From Garcia nutans (taxonomy: Eukaryota; Streptophyta; Magnoliopsida; Malpighiales; Euphorbiaceae), in contig CANTUV010000033.1 in NCBI GenBank assembly GCA_947685225.1, positions 57,947,001 through 58,011,000 of the forward strand: a stretch of 64,000 bases of DNA, in the 5' to 3' direction. A program made the position numbers and the translations under genes. This document shows positions 12,404-25,077 of this stretch, piece after piece (positions within the stretch are counted from its first letter, which is position 1; each line of letters begins with the position of its first letter). The notes beneath the pieces are model-generated. The model saw only the letters and a list, made by a program, of their open reading frames with translations. It did no database searches and was not told the origin of the DNA.

Positions 12404-13118
12404 GTGGATGTAATATCACAGATGATTTTATTGCATCCATCTAACGTTTAGTATATTAAGTATTTTTTATTCTGCTTGCAAATCTGTTATTTATATATGA
12501 TACCTCGTTGCTAATTTGATTGTTCAGATCTGCCATTTCTTTTATTTTTTTTTATTTGCCACTTTGGAAAGCAGCAGTCTCTCTTGCTTCTGTTAGGCTG
12601 TTAGAACATCCAAATGTATGTTTGTGGTCATTTATTTTTCCATTCCTCTAAACAAATGTTCTGTTCATATGTAAAGGTTGAGTTCTACATTTTGAAATAA
12701 ATCTATATACTCTGTCTAATACATTCTCTTTCAGATATTTGTTTCTTTTAATAAATCATCTGTGATATTTGTGGATGTAATATCACAGATGATTTTATTG
12801 CATCCATCTAACGTTTAGTATATTAAGTATTTTTTATTCTGCTTGCAAGTCTGGTATTTATATATGATACCTAGTTGCTAATTTGATTGTTCAGATCTAC
12901 CATTTCTTTTAATTTTTTTTTATTTGCCACTTTGGAAAGCAGCACTCTCTCGTGCTTCTGTTAGGCTGTTAGAACATCCAAATGTATGTTAGTGGTCATT
13001 TATTTTTCCATTCCTCAAAACAAATGTTCTGTTCTTATGTAAAGGTTGAGTTCTACATTTTGAAATAAATCTATATACTGTGTCTAATACATTCTCTTTC
13101 AGATATTTGTTTCTTTTA
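12404..13118. repeat. Direct tandem duplication of about 347 bp downstream of NF-YC
   Basis: Copy 1 (12404-12750) and copy 2 (12771-13118) both begin GTGGATGTAATATCACAG and end GTTTCTTTTA. They match almost base for base, with a handful of substitutions and one extra A in copy 2. The 20-base spacer (12751-12770) contains the reverse complement of the start of the repeat, so spacer plus start of copy 2 form a hairpin. The repeat probably lies in or just past the NF-YC 3'UTR and could supply alternative poly(A) sites. Confidence 0.9.
12754..12795. repeat. Perfect inverted repeat (hairpin) at the duplication junction
   Basis: AAATCATCTGTGATATT is followed by the loop TGTGGATGT and then AATATCACAGATGATTT. 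The two 17-base arms are exact reverse complements around a 9-base loop. Only one arm exists at the start of copy 1, so the second arm is specific to the junction. Confidence 0.85.
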
Positions 13119-13670
13119 AGATCCTTGCCCGTTAATTTGATTACTGATTAATTAATTGGAGCCTGTTCTGAATGTCTTACAGAAGAAGGCCCCTTAATAA
13201 TCAAAATGTGTGGTCAAGATTGGAGTTCAAAACTGGCAAGACTCGCTTGTATATAATATCCTAAAAAGGAGCAGCTGATATTAGACTGAGCAGTTTTTCT
13301 TTTTAGCCCTGGATATTTGCTGTACTTTTATCCTTGTATAAATGTTGATTTTAATGCTTGAGTTTTCATTTAGTATAAATCAGATTTGTTTTCAATATTA
13401 TTTTCCTTGTCCATTTTATGGCGATTCTCTATAGAATTTGCTGTTTTATGGAGCCTTCAATCAACAAATTCAACAGCAGCTCAAGAATAATGATTTTCTA
13501 AATTGCTGCTCACAACAATGGCTTTGTGATGGCCAAGTAGGATATTATGATGGATAATAAGCTGTTCTCTCATTTAACCATTAGAAGAAGAGTTTGGGAA
13601 TGGGGAAAATATCAACTAAGCAGTTCATGCTTGGGAAGCATGGCCATTAACAAGGGAAGAAACTACTAAA
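13119..13670. other. Intergenic space between convergent NF-YC and IDM-like genes
   Basis: No coding potential is visible. The stretch separates the NF-YC downstream repeat from the stop of the minus-strand IDM-like gene and should contain that gene's 3'UTR. Confidence 0.4.
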
Positions 13671-15212
13671 CTAATTACCAGGTTTCCGTTTCATTACAAT
13701 ACCCTCCAGAATTCCATCTGTCCCAAAGTTACCAGAAAACTGCTGAGGATTAACTGGCCCAGGCAGCTGAAATGCAATAGAAAACTCCCCTGGTGGACAA
13801 AGGTTCTTTGACTGCATTTCAAAGACTTGTGAGAACCTGTATACAGTCCTCTCACCTGTTGTTGCCACTCCTTTAATCAGAACCTTACCGTCATTTTCAA
13901 CTTCAAAGCTGAATTCCTCTGCAGTCAGGAACATTAGTTAACAATTAGGCTGAGGATGGAGCAATGAAAAATTACAAGATGAATGAAGGGATTACAATTT
14001 GAACTTAAATGCTGCAAAAGTTGAAAACTTCATGTCTTTTGGAAATATAATCAAATTAATTTATGTCAAAACTAAAGGATCTCTCTCTATCAGTAAGCTA
14101 TAACATATGTAAACAATTTCAAACTTTCAAACATCTAAATATAAAGGCAAATCCCATTTGAACTTGAAATATGAAGGAAAAACTCAGATGTAATTTAGTA
14201 AGAAACTGACCCTCATCTCTTTTCACGCCAGGAAGAGATATGCGAAACATATATGCATCCTCGCATTCACCAATGTCCATGAGCCCAACAATTGGTCCCA
14301 CCTTTCCCATTGCAGCACTCCCAGTCAATGCAAATCCGCCTTTAGCGGCAGCCATAATTCTGTCCCAATCTTCTTTATTTGGGCAGGAAGGAAGAAAGAA
14401 CATTCCTGGACCGACATTCCCCATAGTTCTGCTGTCATCTCTGGTTGGTAGCGAAGATGTACTACATTGCGCTAGAGGCAAAGAATTATATGGTACAATG
14501 CTAAGAGGCTCCACGACATGGACATGCTTATCCTCGGTCTGCAATGTACTAGCAGCACATTTTCCTTTACGAGAACTATGAGAAGACTTGACAAGAGGCC
14601 ATTCTCCAACAGGTTCAGTCTCCTGCACTGCTACATTATATAGGCCGCCATCCAAAGATGTATGGTATCTTGCAGCATCTCTATCCAATCGAAGATTCTC
14701 AAGCCCAGTTAGCCTCTTAAACCTTTCAATATCTTCTGGCTTAATGTAAGAGGTATCTGGGTCACTGATGAATATGATGTTTTCAATAATTTTATACCTG
14801 TTTTTGAACCGTGATTGGGGATGCAGTTGGGGACCAAAGAGAACAGGAAATTGAGGGTAAACAGCAATTTGGTCATTTTCAGAAGTGGGTATAGTGCCCT
14901 GAAAGAAGTGGTGCAACATAGATAATTTCATGGCAAGAGAATTTTCTGCCTTCCGAAGTGCATAATAATACACACGCTCCACTTCCACTGTTTTCATATG
15001 TGAACCAGCTAATTGATCTGAAGTATATGTTGAGAGGCCCTCAGCTATTCTTTGCAAAATTGACTTCCTAGGCCTTTTAGATCAGTCCCAAAGTAGGTAC
15101 CGATAATAAAATAAAGGAGGAAAAGCTGGTTACTGTTGGGCATCCCAGTTGATGCAGTGATGGATTCTGATCCCGCAGCAATGGGAGAATCTGCAGCACG
15201 AACTACAGTCAT
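13671..15212 (-). CDS. Increased DNA methylation 2/3-like alpha-crystallin (HSP20-like) protein, with N-terminal frameshift
   Basis: IDM2 and IDM3 are alpha-crystallin proteins of the plant complex that promotes active DNA demethylation with ROS1 and guards against silencing. The C-terminal exon (13918-13671) encodes the alpha-crystallin core (EEFSFEVENDGKVLIKG, then LPGPVNPQQFSGNFGTDG). It joins, through an intron 14210-13919 (phase 1), to a long exon encoding an N-terminal helical domain and the FALTGSAAMGKVGPIVG…GECEDAYMFRISLPGV segment. The ATG at 15212 opens MTVVRAADSPIAAGSES and runs to YFGTDLKG near 15080. The rest of the conserved domain (RPRKSILQRIAEG…) continues in another frame, with a net shift of minus 1 modulo 3 near 15085-15070. 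No intron fits in the roughly 20 bases between. Unless this is an assembly error, the protein could only start inside, for example at the Met of SHMKTVEVERVYY. Confidence 0.82.
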
Positions 15213-15719
15213 AGTAATTGCAATTTAGTGAATAGAATCTGCAAAAAAAAGGAAGTCACAGAACTTAAGAAACAGAAACATATGAAAAAATATATAACTA
15301 AATACAGATAATAACTCTTCAGGCGTTGATATCGGTTGTATCAGTCAGAGGCATTAGAAAATAGCAACTTCCCAGCTCACCATATTAAAGGTGAGATTAT
15401 ACTTACAAGTATCAAAGTTTATATGCCTAGTCCACTAGCATATTAAAAATAACTAATCTCCATAAGAAACAAAAGGCCAGAAAAAAAAAGACGAAGATAA
15501 ACCTGTTTAAAAGGAAGCTTCTCCTCAAAGCTAAAAACACAGACTTCTATTGCAAACTAATTCTGTATATAAATACAATGCAGCATCATGATAGATCTAT
15601 AATATTCATCTATCGTGGCCCTCTTGAAATCATAATCCATTTCAGCTCAACAATAGCAAGCATTAGGGTATTAATTCATGGTTTGTGGCTAGAATGTAAT
15701 GGTCATGGCCAAAGCTACA

Positions 15720-16760
15720 AAGAATTTTAAAAATCAACTTAACTCAACAAAGCCTTAATTCCAAATCAATTAGGGTCGGATATATGGATTTTCTTTTCCA
15801 TTCAGCATGATTTAAGATTATCTCTTTTGATAGATGTAACATCATAAAATCATTTTGGACCAGCTTTGACCAAGTCAGTTTAGGCCTACATCTGCCTCTC
15901 TTAGCTATATCCACTCTAATTTGTTCGGTTTTTCTGACCAGCGCATCGCTAAATCTTCATTTTATATGGCTAAACAATCTCAATCTATGCTCTCTTATCT
16001 TATCCTCGATAGGTGCTACCCCCACTTTTTCTCTAATACATTCATTGCGGATTCTATCCATCCTAGTGCGACCACACATCCATTTTATCATTCTCATTTC
16101 CACAACATGCATTTTACTCATGTGTTGTTTTTTTATTGCTTAACACTTACTACCATACATCATCGCAGGCCGTATTACAGTACGGTAGAACTTTTCTTTC
16201 AATTTAATTGATATTTTTGCTTACTCTCCCCATCCAATCCAACTTGAGGGGCATATACATTAACTATATTGATAGTCTTATTCTAAAGCACAAGTTTAAT
16301 TCAAATAAGCCTATCACCTACTCTTTTCACCACCACAACAGTCTCTTTTAGGTTCCGATCCAAAATTATCCTTACTCCGTTTTTACCTCTATTTGTTCTT
16401 GTATACCATTCTTTATATCCAGTATTCTCACATTCTTTACTTTTTCCTCCAACCCATTTAGTCTTTTAAATATAAGCAATACTAATTTTTCTTCTCTCCA
16501 TAGTATCAACAAGTTATCTCAGTTTACCTGTAAGAGATCCAATATTCCAAGTTCTAATTATAATCTTACTCCCTATTGTTCTTTCTTATGCTTCATCCTA
16601 TAGAATCTTTTACCATTATCTGAACATGTATCTCTCGTAATACTCGTATTTTGGACTAATTTCTTTACCCACACCAGTCCATGATGTGAGAATCCTTGCT
16701 TACTATGCGCCACATCTAGGCGCCGACATAGAGCGTCGCATTCGGAGAACGCCCTATACT
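15720..16760 (-). mobile_element. Internally deleted RTE-type LINE copy
   Basis: On the minus strand this copy has the LINE 3' tail (15750-15725, TTGTTGAGTTAAGTTG-like, as at 46.2 kb) and decayed 3' coding sequence. Then, across a deletion at about 16205, comes the same endonuclease-region sequence seen at 545-900 (the CCCCATCCAATCCAACTT block recurs at 16227). The reverse-transcriptase core is missing. It lies inside the long leader intron of the IDM-like gene. Confidence 0.7.
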
Positions 16761-17939
16761 CTTGCCTATTCTTCACTACATCCGGGCTTCAATGTAGCGC
16801 GTTGCAAGTAGAGAATGCCCCAACGATATTATTATTAGAATCCATATCATGAGATATGACAAAAGTTTTATATTGGCTGTCACTTACTGCAACCCTCCTC
16901 CTTTACCCGGGCTTGGGATAAATGTAGTGCAACAACCATAATGGCCATAACGTCAAGTTCAGTGACCTATAATCGACCTATTATTCATCAAACCATTACG
17001 TAACAGCTGTTATTTGAAACATGCAAAGTGTGCTCTCTCTAGACAAGATTCACATCATTTAACTTAATAAATCTAATCCAAGCTTAAACTCACAGACTTT
17101 ATCCTACAAGATGTAACTACAAATAGTGGTTAGGATTGAAAATCCAGTGAAGAAAGAGATGGCCATCTGTTAAGCTTTAGAAGCACATAAACCTAATACT
17201 AACAATTTTTTTTTTCAAGTTAATATTTTCAGACAGCATTTATGCACCATAAAAAGTTCATATAACGGGAAAATACTTCATGAAATAATGTTAGGCAATA
17301 ACACAAACATTAATCAGATTACAGTCATTAGCAAAATGAAAAATGAGGACAGAAGCATGACTTGTTTGAGAATAGTGAAAAATTTTATGTTTCCCTTTTT
17401 ATCATCTCCCTTTATCCTCTTGTTATTTCCCACCAAAGGATGTATCATTCTATCAGACAATCATTCTGATGAACAGTCATTCCTCAGATAAGTTGATTAT
17501 GCAGGAGGAAGATAACACGTTGTCCCAATAAAGGCAATGATGCATTTACCCTAATTCAGATGTTGTTAAGATGGCAGCTTCTGAAAATGATAAGTGCTTT
17601 TCTATTTCATAGGATAGATAAATGCATTTCCATTTTTAATGGCCATTAGCATATATTATTAGATGCTTATGGTAGAAAAAATAGAAGCTAATATAAAGAC
17701 ACTCCAGTGGTTATTTTGCTTCTAGCACTGGTAGACAACGATAGTATGATTGGATCTTATTCTACATGCATTAACACATTAATTATGCTAGGATCGGTAC
17801 AATTTGACAAAAATTAGAGATAATAACACTCAAAGTAGAATGTTTGTGATTGAAAATAAACCGTGAGTAGAAATAAAATCAACTATGTGCATCATGACAT
17901 AGATCTTAATGATGGACTGATCATCTAAAATGGCTGATC

Positions 17940-18190
17940 ACATTTAATTTCGACCTAGCAATACATCAGTATTGAAGAATAATGGGAATCGGTAGAAAGA
18001 GCAAAGAAGAGGGAAGGTCAACAAAGAATGACATGGATAGAAGTAGTGAAAGTCAATTTGGCTGCATAATAGCTTGCACAAAAGTTAAGCCCAAATAAAA
18101 CAAAATGAAGAAAAAAGGATTCATGTAGCTAATTCCAGCTAGCGTCAGAAAAGTTAGATAATTCAATGTAGCTAAATAAAGGTATAGAAG
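17940..18190 (+). mobile_element. LINE 3'-end-like fragment
   Basis: Text such as GGTAGAAAGAGCAAAGAAGAGG followed by ATGACATGGATAGAAGTAGTGAAA resembles the R-G-R-P-K-x-T-W-x-E-V-V-K end of plant LINE ORF2 in degraded form. No tail or target duplication was found. Confidence 0.3.
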
Positions 18191-18343
18191 TCGCAATGGG
18201 TTCATCTATGATACCACACATGCATTTAGCGCAATTAACAGAGTACCAGAGATACTTCTATCTTAAGGAGGTCAAGAAGGTGGCAGATTGGCACACGTAA
18301 GAGGAAGGGATGGAAGCTTCTGATTTACTTTTGGAATGCCAGC

Positions 18344-18657
18344 TGTAACAGTTAGTGTGATTAGTTAGAAGCTGTTGTGATCTGTTAGAGTTGGTTAGTT
18401 GAATGTAACTGTTAGAGGGATACTGATATGGTACAATTGTGGTGTAAATGTACAGTTGAGGAGGATCTTTCATTATAAAAGGATGAAATGAATTGTACAG
18501 ATGATAATTGAATAAAAGAATACAATTTCCCTCCATTTTCTGGATTCTGTTACACTCATCTTCCTCTTCCCTTTTCAAATTCTCTACTCTGTCTTCTTCT
18601 ACTTCTTCTTCTTCTTCTTCTTCTCTGCATTCCCTCTTCATGACTCAGGACCATTAC
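18344..18657 (+). mobile_element. Solo-LTR-like fragment
   Basis: The stretch begins TGTAACAGTTAG, has a TATA-like CATTATAAAAGGAT near 18471-18484, an AATAAAAGAATAC signal near 18510 and a pyrimidine-rich end closing near CCATTACA. This is the layout of a Copia-type LTR. The ends are uncertain and no matching target duplication was found. Confidence 0.35.
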
Positions 18658-20591
18658 AGAATAATAAACCAAAATTTGGTGGAAATTCAAAAAAACTTTT
18701 TAAAGATCAAGTTATAAGAACTTATGGCCTAATTCATGAAGATCATGGGAAAAAATATGGAAATAAAATTAGAGCACTTCTAAATCAAAATCTAAGAGCA
18801 AAGAAATGGCATCTTTCTTTTATTGATCCCACAAGGGCTGTTAGCTATTATATCCTAAAAAAAATTTTTGCACCTCTTCAAACTACAATTCTTTTTAAAG
18901 AAACCTGAGTACAACATAATTGAAAAGCAGGAAGTGGGTCTATCTGCTAATTTTGTGCATAGGAATTATCTTATAGAGCTCCCATTTAACAGACTCATTC
19001 AATCAGTCATCAAGTCAAATAAGCACATTGACAGATTCTTACTTCTCTAACTAAAATCCTAAGAAAATAACTTTCAATTTGCTTACCCCATTCCAAGAAT
19101 ATGCAATTAAGTCTTATGAGCATAAAAATGCATTTTAACCACGGGGGCCTAATAGAGCTTAAAGAATAGAATTCGTGTTTTAATAAATATCAATCGCATA
19201 ACCATGAGTAGTAATTATATTACTTTTTTGTGTTATTACTAGACATAAACCAAGCAGTGAAGGGGAAAGGGAAAACATGAAAAGATTGATTACAATTATT
19301 TCTGCCCCTCAAGGTCCGCCACTGGAGTATGGTACCTGATTCTGATGATCTCCCGCAAACTTCTCACCATCAAAATCTTGATAGAATCTAGACAAGTAAG
19401 ACTATAATTCTCTCATTAGTGCAATTCAGGACATAAATCAGTCACAACAAATTAATCAGTGCAATTTAGGAAAACCAGGAAAAAATTCAATTATATCAAA
19501 CAATGTATAAACCATCATGTACATTAATGTTGGAAATGCATTAAAGGCTGCCAACTTTCAATTAGACTGAGAGTTTGGCGAAAGTTTTAACAAGAAGTAA
19601 AGAAAAATAGCCATCCATTAGAACGATGCAGTCATGAGAAAAACATGTCTGTTCCTCTTTCATATAGTATATCGGAACCTTGGATTACAAATTAGCAAAT
19701 AAAAAACTCAATAAATTTGGATAACTTCAGATTGTCTAATTTAACCAAAATGCAACTTTAGGAGAAGAACTTAGTAGAGAAAATTAAAACAACATATCAA
19801 TGGTAAAAAATTGCTGGGATTATGATTGGATGAAAGTGGATTGACTCCACATAATAATTATTTTACAGTAGATTTTCTATAAAGCATATCACTAAGTGTT
19901 ACAACTTTCTTAAAGTTGAACCTTTTATTTCCCTCTTTTAAAATATATTAAAAAATTGTGAAATAAGGCAAAAACAGGACCTTTCCATCATGTAAGCATG
20001 AAGTTAAATGTAAAACAACAAGATCACTTCAATTCTGGTACTAAAAGAAATCTCCTAAACAAAATAGAAGGAACTCAAATTTTCCAATATCCAGAAACCA
20101 TTTGGTTATATAGATGCCATAAGAATCAAATAAGCATATATGAAAATACACGTGCAATCATGGTGCATACAGAAAAATGTTCATGCAATATAGCTTGTCA
20201 CCTTAATCACAAAAGTGTAACAAACAGTGGGTTACTCATTAAAATCCACTCAAAAAAGAGTAGAACATATATAAAAATAAAATCTTGAAATAACTTCTGA
20301 TACAATCAATCAAATACAACCCAATTGAGAGTCAAATGCTACCATTAACACCAATAAATTATTAAAATTTTGAAGGGGATAAACAATGGGGATCATCAGA
20401 ACTCTTTAACCCACTTCAGAAATAACACCCAAACATATCATAAAAATTCCTTTCAAGGTAATATTAAAGATCAAAATATGGTAAACAAAAAAGGGTAAGA
20501 AAAAGCATAACAAATAATTGGATTGATCAAAACATAAACATGCACATTGTTGATGACTCTAAGAAGAGAAAGAACAGAAGAAGGAGCTAAC

Positions 20592-20720
20592 CAGTGACAG
20601 AGAAAGGTCGTGTGATCAGAGCCAATGAACAGAAAAATGGGATTTTTTGTATGTTTGATAGTTGTAGAGTAAAGCCTGTATAAGAGTTTGGTTGGCGCAG
20701 AAAGACAGAGAGATGAAGCC
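20592..20720 (-). other. Putative 5'UTR exon and promoter of the IDM-like gene
   Basis: The minus strand reads an exon-like, GC-richer stretch that ends at CACTG|GTTAGCTCC (20592/20591), a good donor. About 1.4 kb separates it from the ATG of the ACD22.3-like gene on the other strand, so the two related genes are arranged head to head. Confidence 0.45.
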
Positions 20721-22171
20721 CACTGGCGCTTGAGTGCGACCGTGGGCGTTTAGCAATTCACATAGGGGCAGCTTGGGAATTTCAACAATAGCTGCAGTGG
20801 GTCCAAGTCCAAGCTTTTACTTCCGAATCCAAACAAAATTAATGTTAGCCAATAATAATATATGATTTTTTTTGGTAATATAATAATATATGATAATGTG
20901 AACAATAAATTTACTAAATGAAAATTTTTATAAGTAAATTAATGGTATGAAATATTTGATTAAATCATTTAATAAAGAAAAAAAAAAGAATTTTAATTCA
21001 TTATTTAACATGATTGCTCCTTGAGTAATTCAATTCTTTCTCTGTATTAATATTTCAAAAAGAGATTGTAATTATAATTAAAAATAATTACTATAAATTT
21101 AATAATTAAAATATTTATATAAATTTTAAATATATAAATTAGGTATAGAAGTGGTCCTAAATTTTAAATTTTTTGGTATACTTTTTAACTTTTTTTTAAA
21201 ATATCTTATTTTTTTTATATTTTTGATATACTACCTTTAAAAATTGAATATATCTTTAATATATCAAATATATATTTAAAATATGCCTCTAAATGAGGTA
21301 TTTTTAAAATTAAAATTAAAAAAATATTTTTAAAATTTTAAAAAATAGTGAATATTTTAAAAAATATTTTTATTTTTTTGGGCATTTTTGAAGAAACCCT
21401 TAAACTAACCCTCCTCATTCGGTAAATGTAATCAAAATTTTATTTTATTTTGTTTTTAGGAGAAAACGTAAAAAGAAATTTAATGCTTCATTAATAGAAT
21501 ATTTCCACTTCCTAAGAAAATGTAAAATAATCTTAGAAAGTTGTTTTTAGGGATGGAAATGACCTACAGAATTCAACCTTATTTGAATATTTCAAATACT
21601 AAATTTATTCAGCAAATCAATCAAATTTTTTTATTTTATAATAAGAAATTAAATTTATAATAAAAATATTAAAATAATTAAATTAAATAAAAAAATTATA
21701 TTTTTTAATAAAAAGATATATTTATAATAAAAATTTATATAATTAAAAAATAACTATATAAAAATTATTTTTTATAATTTTTAACTTCACATTTAACCAA
21801 TTGAACTGAATCAATTTATTATTATTAAAAACTTAATTAATCTTAATTTTTTAACTAAACTTATAGAATTAATTTATAGTCAATTAATTAAACTAAATTT
21901 TTAATCAATTATCCAAAAAATTATTCGGTTAACTGAATTATAGTCTCCCTTAATTATTTTCAAAAAAAAAATCTTAGAAAGCTGGAAATAAGATTATGAA
22001 AAAGCTTTTCTGTGTTTGTACGGTAATTCGATGGTGCCAGTAAAATTTGCATTATTTCAACGACATGTCGTTCTCAAAACGACAAACATTTAAAAACTAA
22101 CATTACAGTGCCGATTGTAGGAAGTACGGTGGTCGCGAAACACCATAACATTTTCACCCAAAGAGCAGCAT
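20721..22171. other. AT-rich intergenic region between divergent alpha-crystallin genes
   Basis: No coding sequence is seen. The region is dominated by A/T words (20840-21960) with several short self-complementary runs such as the GCCTCTAAATGAGGTA hairpin near 21282. The last 150 bases before 22172 are GC-richer and probably hold the promoter and leader of the ACD22.3-like gene. Confidence 0.4.
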
Positions 22172-23937
22172 ATGCCTCCCATGGCTGTAATATTAAACAG
22201 AAAGGAGGAGAAAAGGCTCTCAAAGGACAGAGCCCGGACTCCAAGATCGCCTCTGCTTCAATTCAGTGACCGCAAAAACTCGCCGATGGCTTCTTCGACC
22301 AGGTATTGTTTAATAACCCAGATGCATTTCCTCATTTAATATGGGTATTGTGGTTGATTCTTACGAGGTTTTTTTTAGTGAATGTTTAGATGATTGAAGG
22401 TAGTAATTTTCTGTTTTAAAGTATAATTTGTGAAATTGATATGATAAAGTTTCAAAATTTATAGCTTATAGTTTCAATTTGTATTTCCAATAGATTTCCC
22501 CAGGTTGAGAAGTGCAGAATTTCCAATTTTCTATTGATTAGGGACACCATTTTCATATGCTTCCTACAGAAATGACTGTATGGATAGTATCCACTTTGGT
22601 GCATCGATAAGAACAATAGTTACATGGCAACAACAATTTTGTTGACCATTGCTTTTTTTTTCCTAAAAAAAATCTTGAATGATACGTTAAAGCTTTCAAA
22701 CTTTAAAGCCTGTGGTTTCTATTTCTATTTCAATTTTGGATTCTCTAGATCTTCCATGTTGAAAAAAAAAATGCAGAATTTCCGTCAGTATGGAACTTTC
22801 ATAATCATATTTTGAATTGGTTCTTGGTAAGATTTTTATTGGATATTTGCATGTAATGTATTGTACTGCTTCTATGTTTTAGCACTTGCTTTTCCCAATT
22901 TTGAATTGTTCGAAACTCCATTAGATATATGTCTGTTTTGGATTACGATGACATATAACTTCATGCTGTTGGATTCTTCGACTATTTATGCAAAGTTGAA
23001 AGATGGTGGTGTCCATTCACTGCTGCATTTTCATGTCAATTTAACATGTTATATTTGAAAATTTTGAGGCACTTTAGGCCTTCGGGCTTGCATGGAGGAA
23101 ATAATGAACCGGGGTTCCGGAATCCCCAGCAACACGTACTTGATGTGCAACCTCTCAATAGTGTGCCATACATTGGTCCACCTGCAACAGTTGGTGACAA
23201 TGCTTCATCGCCTACTGACGATGATGACCAATCTGTTGAAAAAGTTGGTCCATCTGTGATCTTTCTCCCATCTAATACAACTAAAAAAGAATGGGATAAC
23301 ATAATGGTGTCTGCCAAAACTGCAGTTGCTCTGACTGGGAGTGCAGCTATGGGAATGGTGGGACCAATTGTGGGATCAATGGACATTGGGGAATGTGACG
23401 ATGCCTACCTATTTCGTGTCTCCCTTCCTGGGGTAGCAAGAGATGGAAGTAAGTTTCATTGATTCCCTTACATCCAGAGAAATTCTAAGTGCAGATTAGT
23501 GCTCGTTTCTCATTATCATCAAACATTATTTTGGTTTTAGTAGCTTGTTAAACCATTCTCCATACATTTCCTTCCCTTCAGTTGTTATGGACGTTGAGCT
23601 TCTTGTGCAATGGATATGATAGTTTGGATAATATCTTCATTTGCCATTTTATGTTACTGATCTTGCTGTGGCTAATCCAATCTTTGACTTTGTGAAAGCA
23701 GAGGAATTTAGCTGTGACATTGAACCTGATGGAAAGATACTAATAAAGGGAGTGACAACTACTGGTGAGAGAATAGTGTGCAAGAACTCCCAAATCTTTA
23801 GGATGCAAACACAAAATCTATGTCCACCTGGGCATTTCTCTGTCACATTCCAGCTACCTGGCCCTGTTGATCACCAGCAGTTTTCTGGTCATTTTGGAAA
23901 TGATGGAATGCTCGAGGGAATTGTGAAGAAAAAGTGA
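22172..23937 (+). CDS. Alpha-crystallin domain-containing protein 22.3-like (HSP20-like)
   Basis: Three exons fit: 22172-22302, 23078-23448 and 23702-23937, joined in phases 2 and 1, giving 245 residues. The N-terminus is basic (MPPMAVILNRKEEKRLSKDR). The second exon encodes KKEWDNIMVSAK, then ALTGSAAMGMVGPIVGSMD and DAYLFRVSLPGVARDG. The last exon encodes the alpha-crystallin core EFSCDIEPDGKILIKG and LPGPVDHQQFSGHFG. The domain is close to that of the minus-strand gene at 13.7-15.2 kb (shared ALTGSAAMGxVGPIVGxMDIGEC and QxLCPPGxF), but this protein lacks the long N-terminal helical domain. As I recall, Arabidopsis IDM2 (At1g54840) and ACD22.3 (At1g54850) are also neighbours, so the pairing is probably old. 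The reading frame is intact. Confidence 0.85.
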
Positions 23938-25077
23938 TCAAATAATGTATCAAAGCAAGGATTATGGCCTTGTTAGATCCTTTAAGTAATTTGTAAAGAA
24001 GAAAGGCCATGTGATCTCAGCGTGCCATGAGAACAGGGAGAACTCAATATTAGGAGGGCATTGAGGCATTTGTAGTAGATCATAGAAACGAACCTCTATT
24101 AACTTGGATGCACTAGTGACGATGTGCAGCCTTGGGCCTGTGATTGTAATACAAGGTTTAGCAATGTTTAATTACTTCCTTTTTGTAACCATGTTTAATC
24201 ATTTTCATTCCGCAGCATTGATTCTCTTTCTTTTTTTGTGAATCATAACCCTTAGTTATTTAGTAATATTTGGAAGTTACAATCTTCCATAAAAATGGAC
24301 ATAATCTTCATATCCGGGAAAATACTATCTACAAATGGCAGAGATACCGGTTGTTTCACCCAAAAATTTTTAGTTTTTTAATTTATAGTTTTATGTGCAC
24401 CGCAACAAGCTTTTGAATCTGAATATTGGCCTTCAATTTACGTTCAAGAACTAACCACAAGTTTGATAGGGCATGTGCAGTCTCGTTACAGCTAACTTGA
24501 CCAAATATACGCCTACCAGCTGGGGCACTTCTCCTTACATGTCAGCCAACTGGTCCAGTTTATCACCAACAGTTATCAGATCATTGGGAACAGAAGTATT
24601 GTATTCTCAAAATAAATTATGATCAAGGAAGGATAATGGTCTTTAAAGCACATCAAAAATCATTGGCACAGTACAGTAGCAACAATTTAATTGTATTGTT
24701 GTGTTGATTGTGTGACCATATTATATTATGAAGTTTGAAATTTTTTCACATATTTTTTAAATAAATTAAGTTGGGATTGTATTGGGTTGAATTTTTTTTA
24801 GGTACTTTACGTTCCATAAATATATTTTTCTCATATTAATAATAATAAAATAACTAATTTCATAAACAAAAATCATTGGCACAGAACGAATAAATAAATT
24901 CAAGCAGATGCATCAGCATCAAAAAAACATCAAGATTTTGCAACTCATTCTATTAGTTTTAAGAATTGGCACATCTTGGCCTTTCCTCAATCGGTAAAAC
25001 CAATTCAAATGGGGAATAAAAGATCACAACAATTAAAGAATACAAATTGTAAAAGTCCATTGAATTGCAGCTTTTTC
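23938..25077. other. Intergenic region
   Basis: This holds the 3'UTR of the ACD22.3-like gene and AT-rich filler. A GC-richer stretch at 24470-24600 has no reading frame of note. No gene is seen. Confidence 0.4.

Larger units (their letters stand above)
15238..20591 (-). other. Long 5'UTR intron of the IDM-like gene
   Basis: On the minus strand a donor CACTG|GTTAGC lies at 20592/20591 and an acceptor TTTTTTTTGCAG at 15239-15238, just 26 bases before the ATG at 15212. This implies a 5.3-kb leader intron. It carries a LINE copy (15.7-16.8 kb), LINE-tail-like text (about 17.95-18.19 kb) and LTR-like sequence (18.34-18.66 kb). ORFs inside are short and not conserved. The intron is inferred from splice motifs and from the need for an upstream exon. 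Confidence 0.5.

Noticed and set aside
18258..18641. Minus-strand 127-codon ORF with Glu/Arg-rich start
   Set aside because: Produced by a CTT/TTC microsatellite and LTR-like sequence; low complexity.
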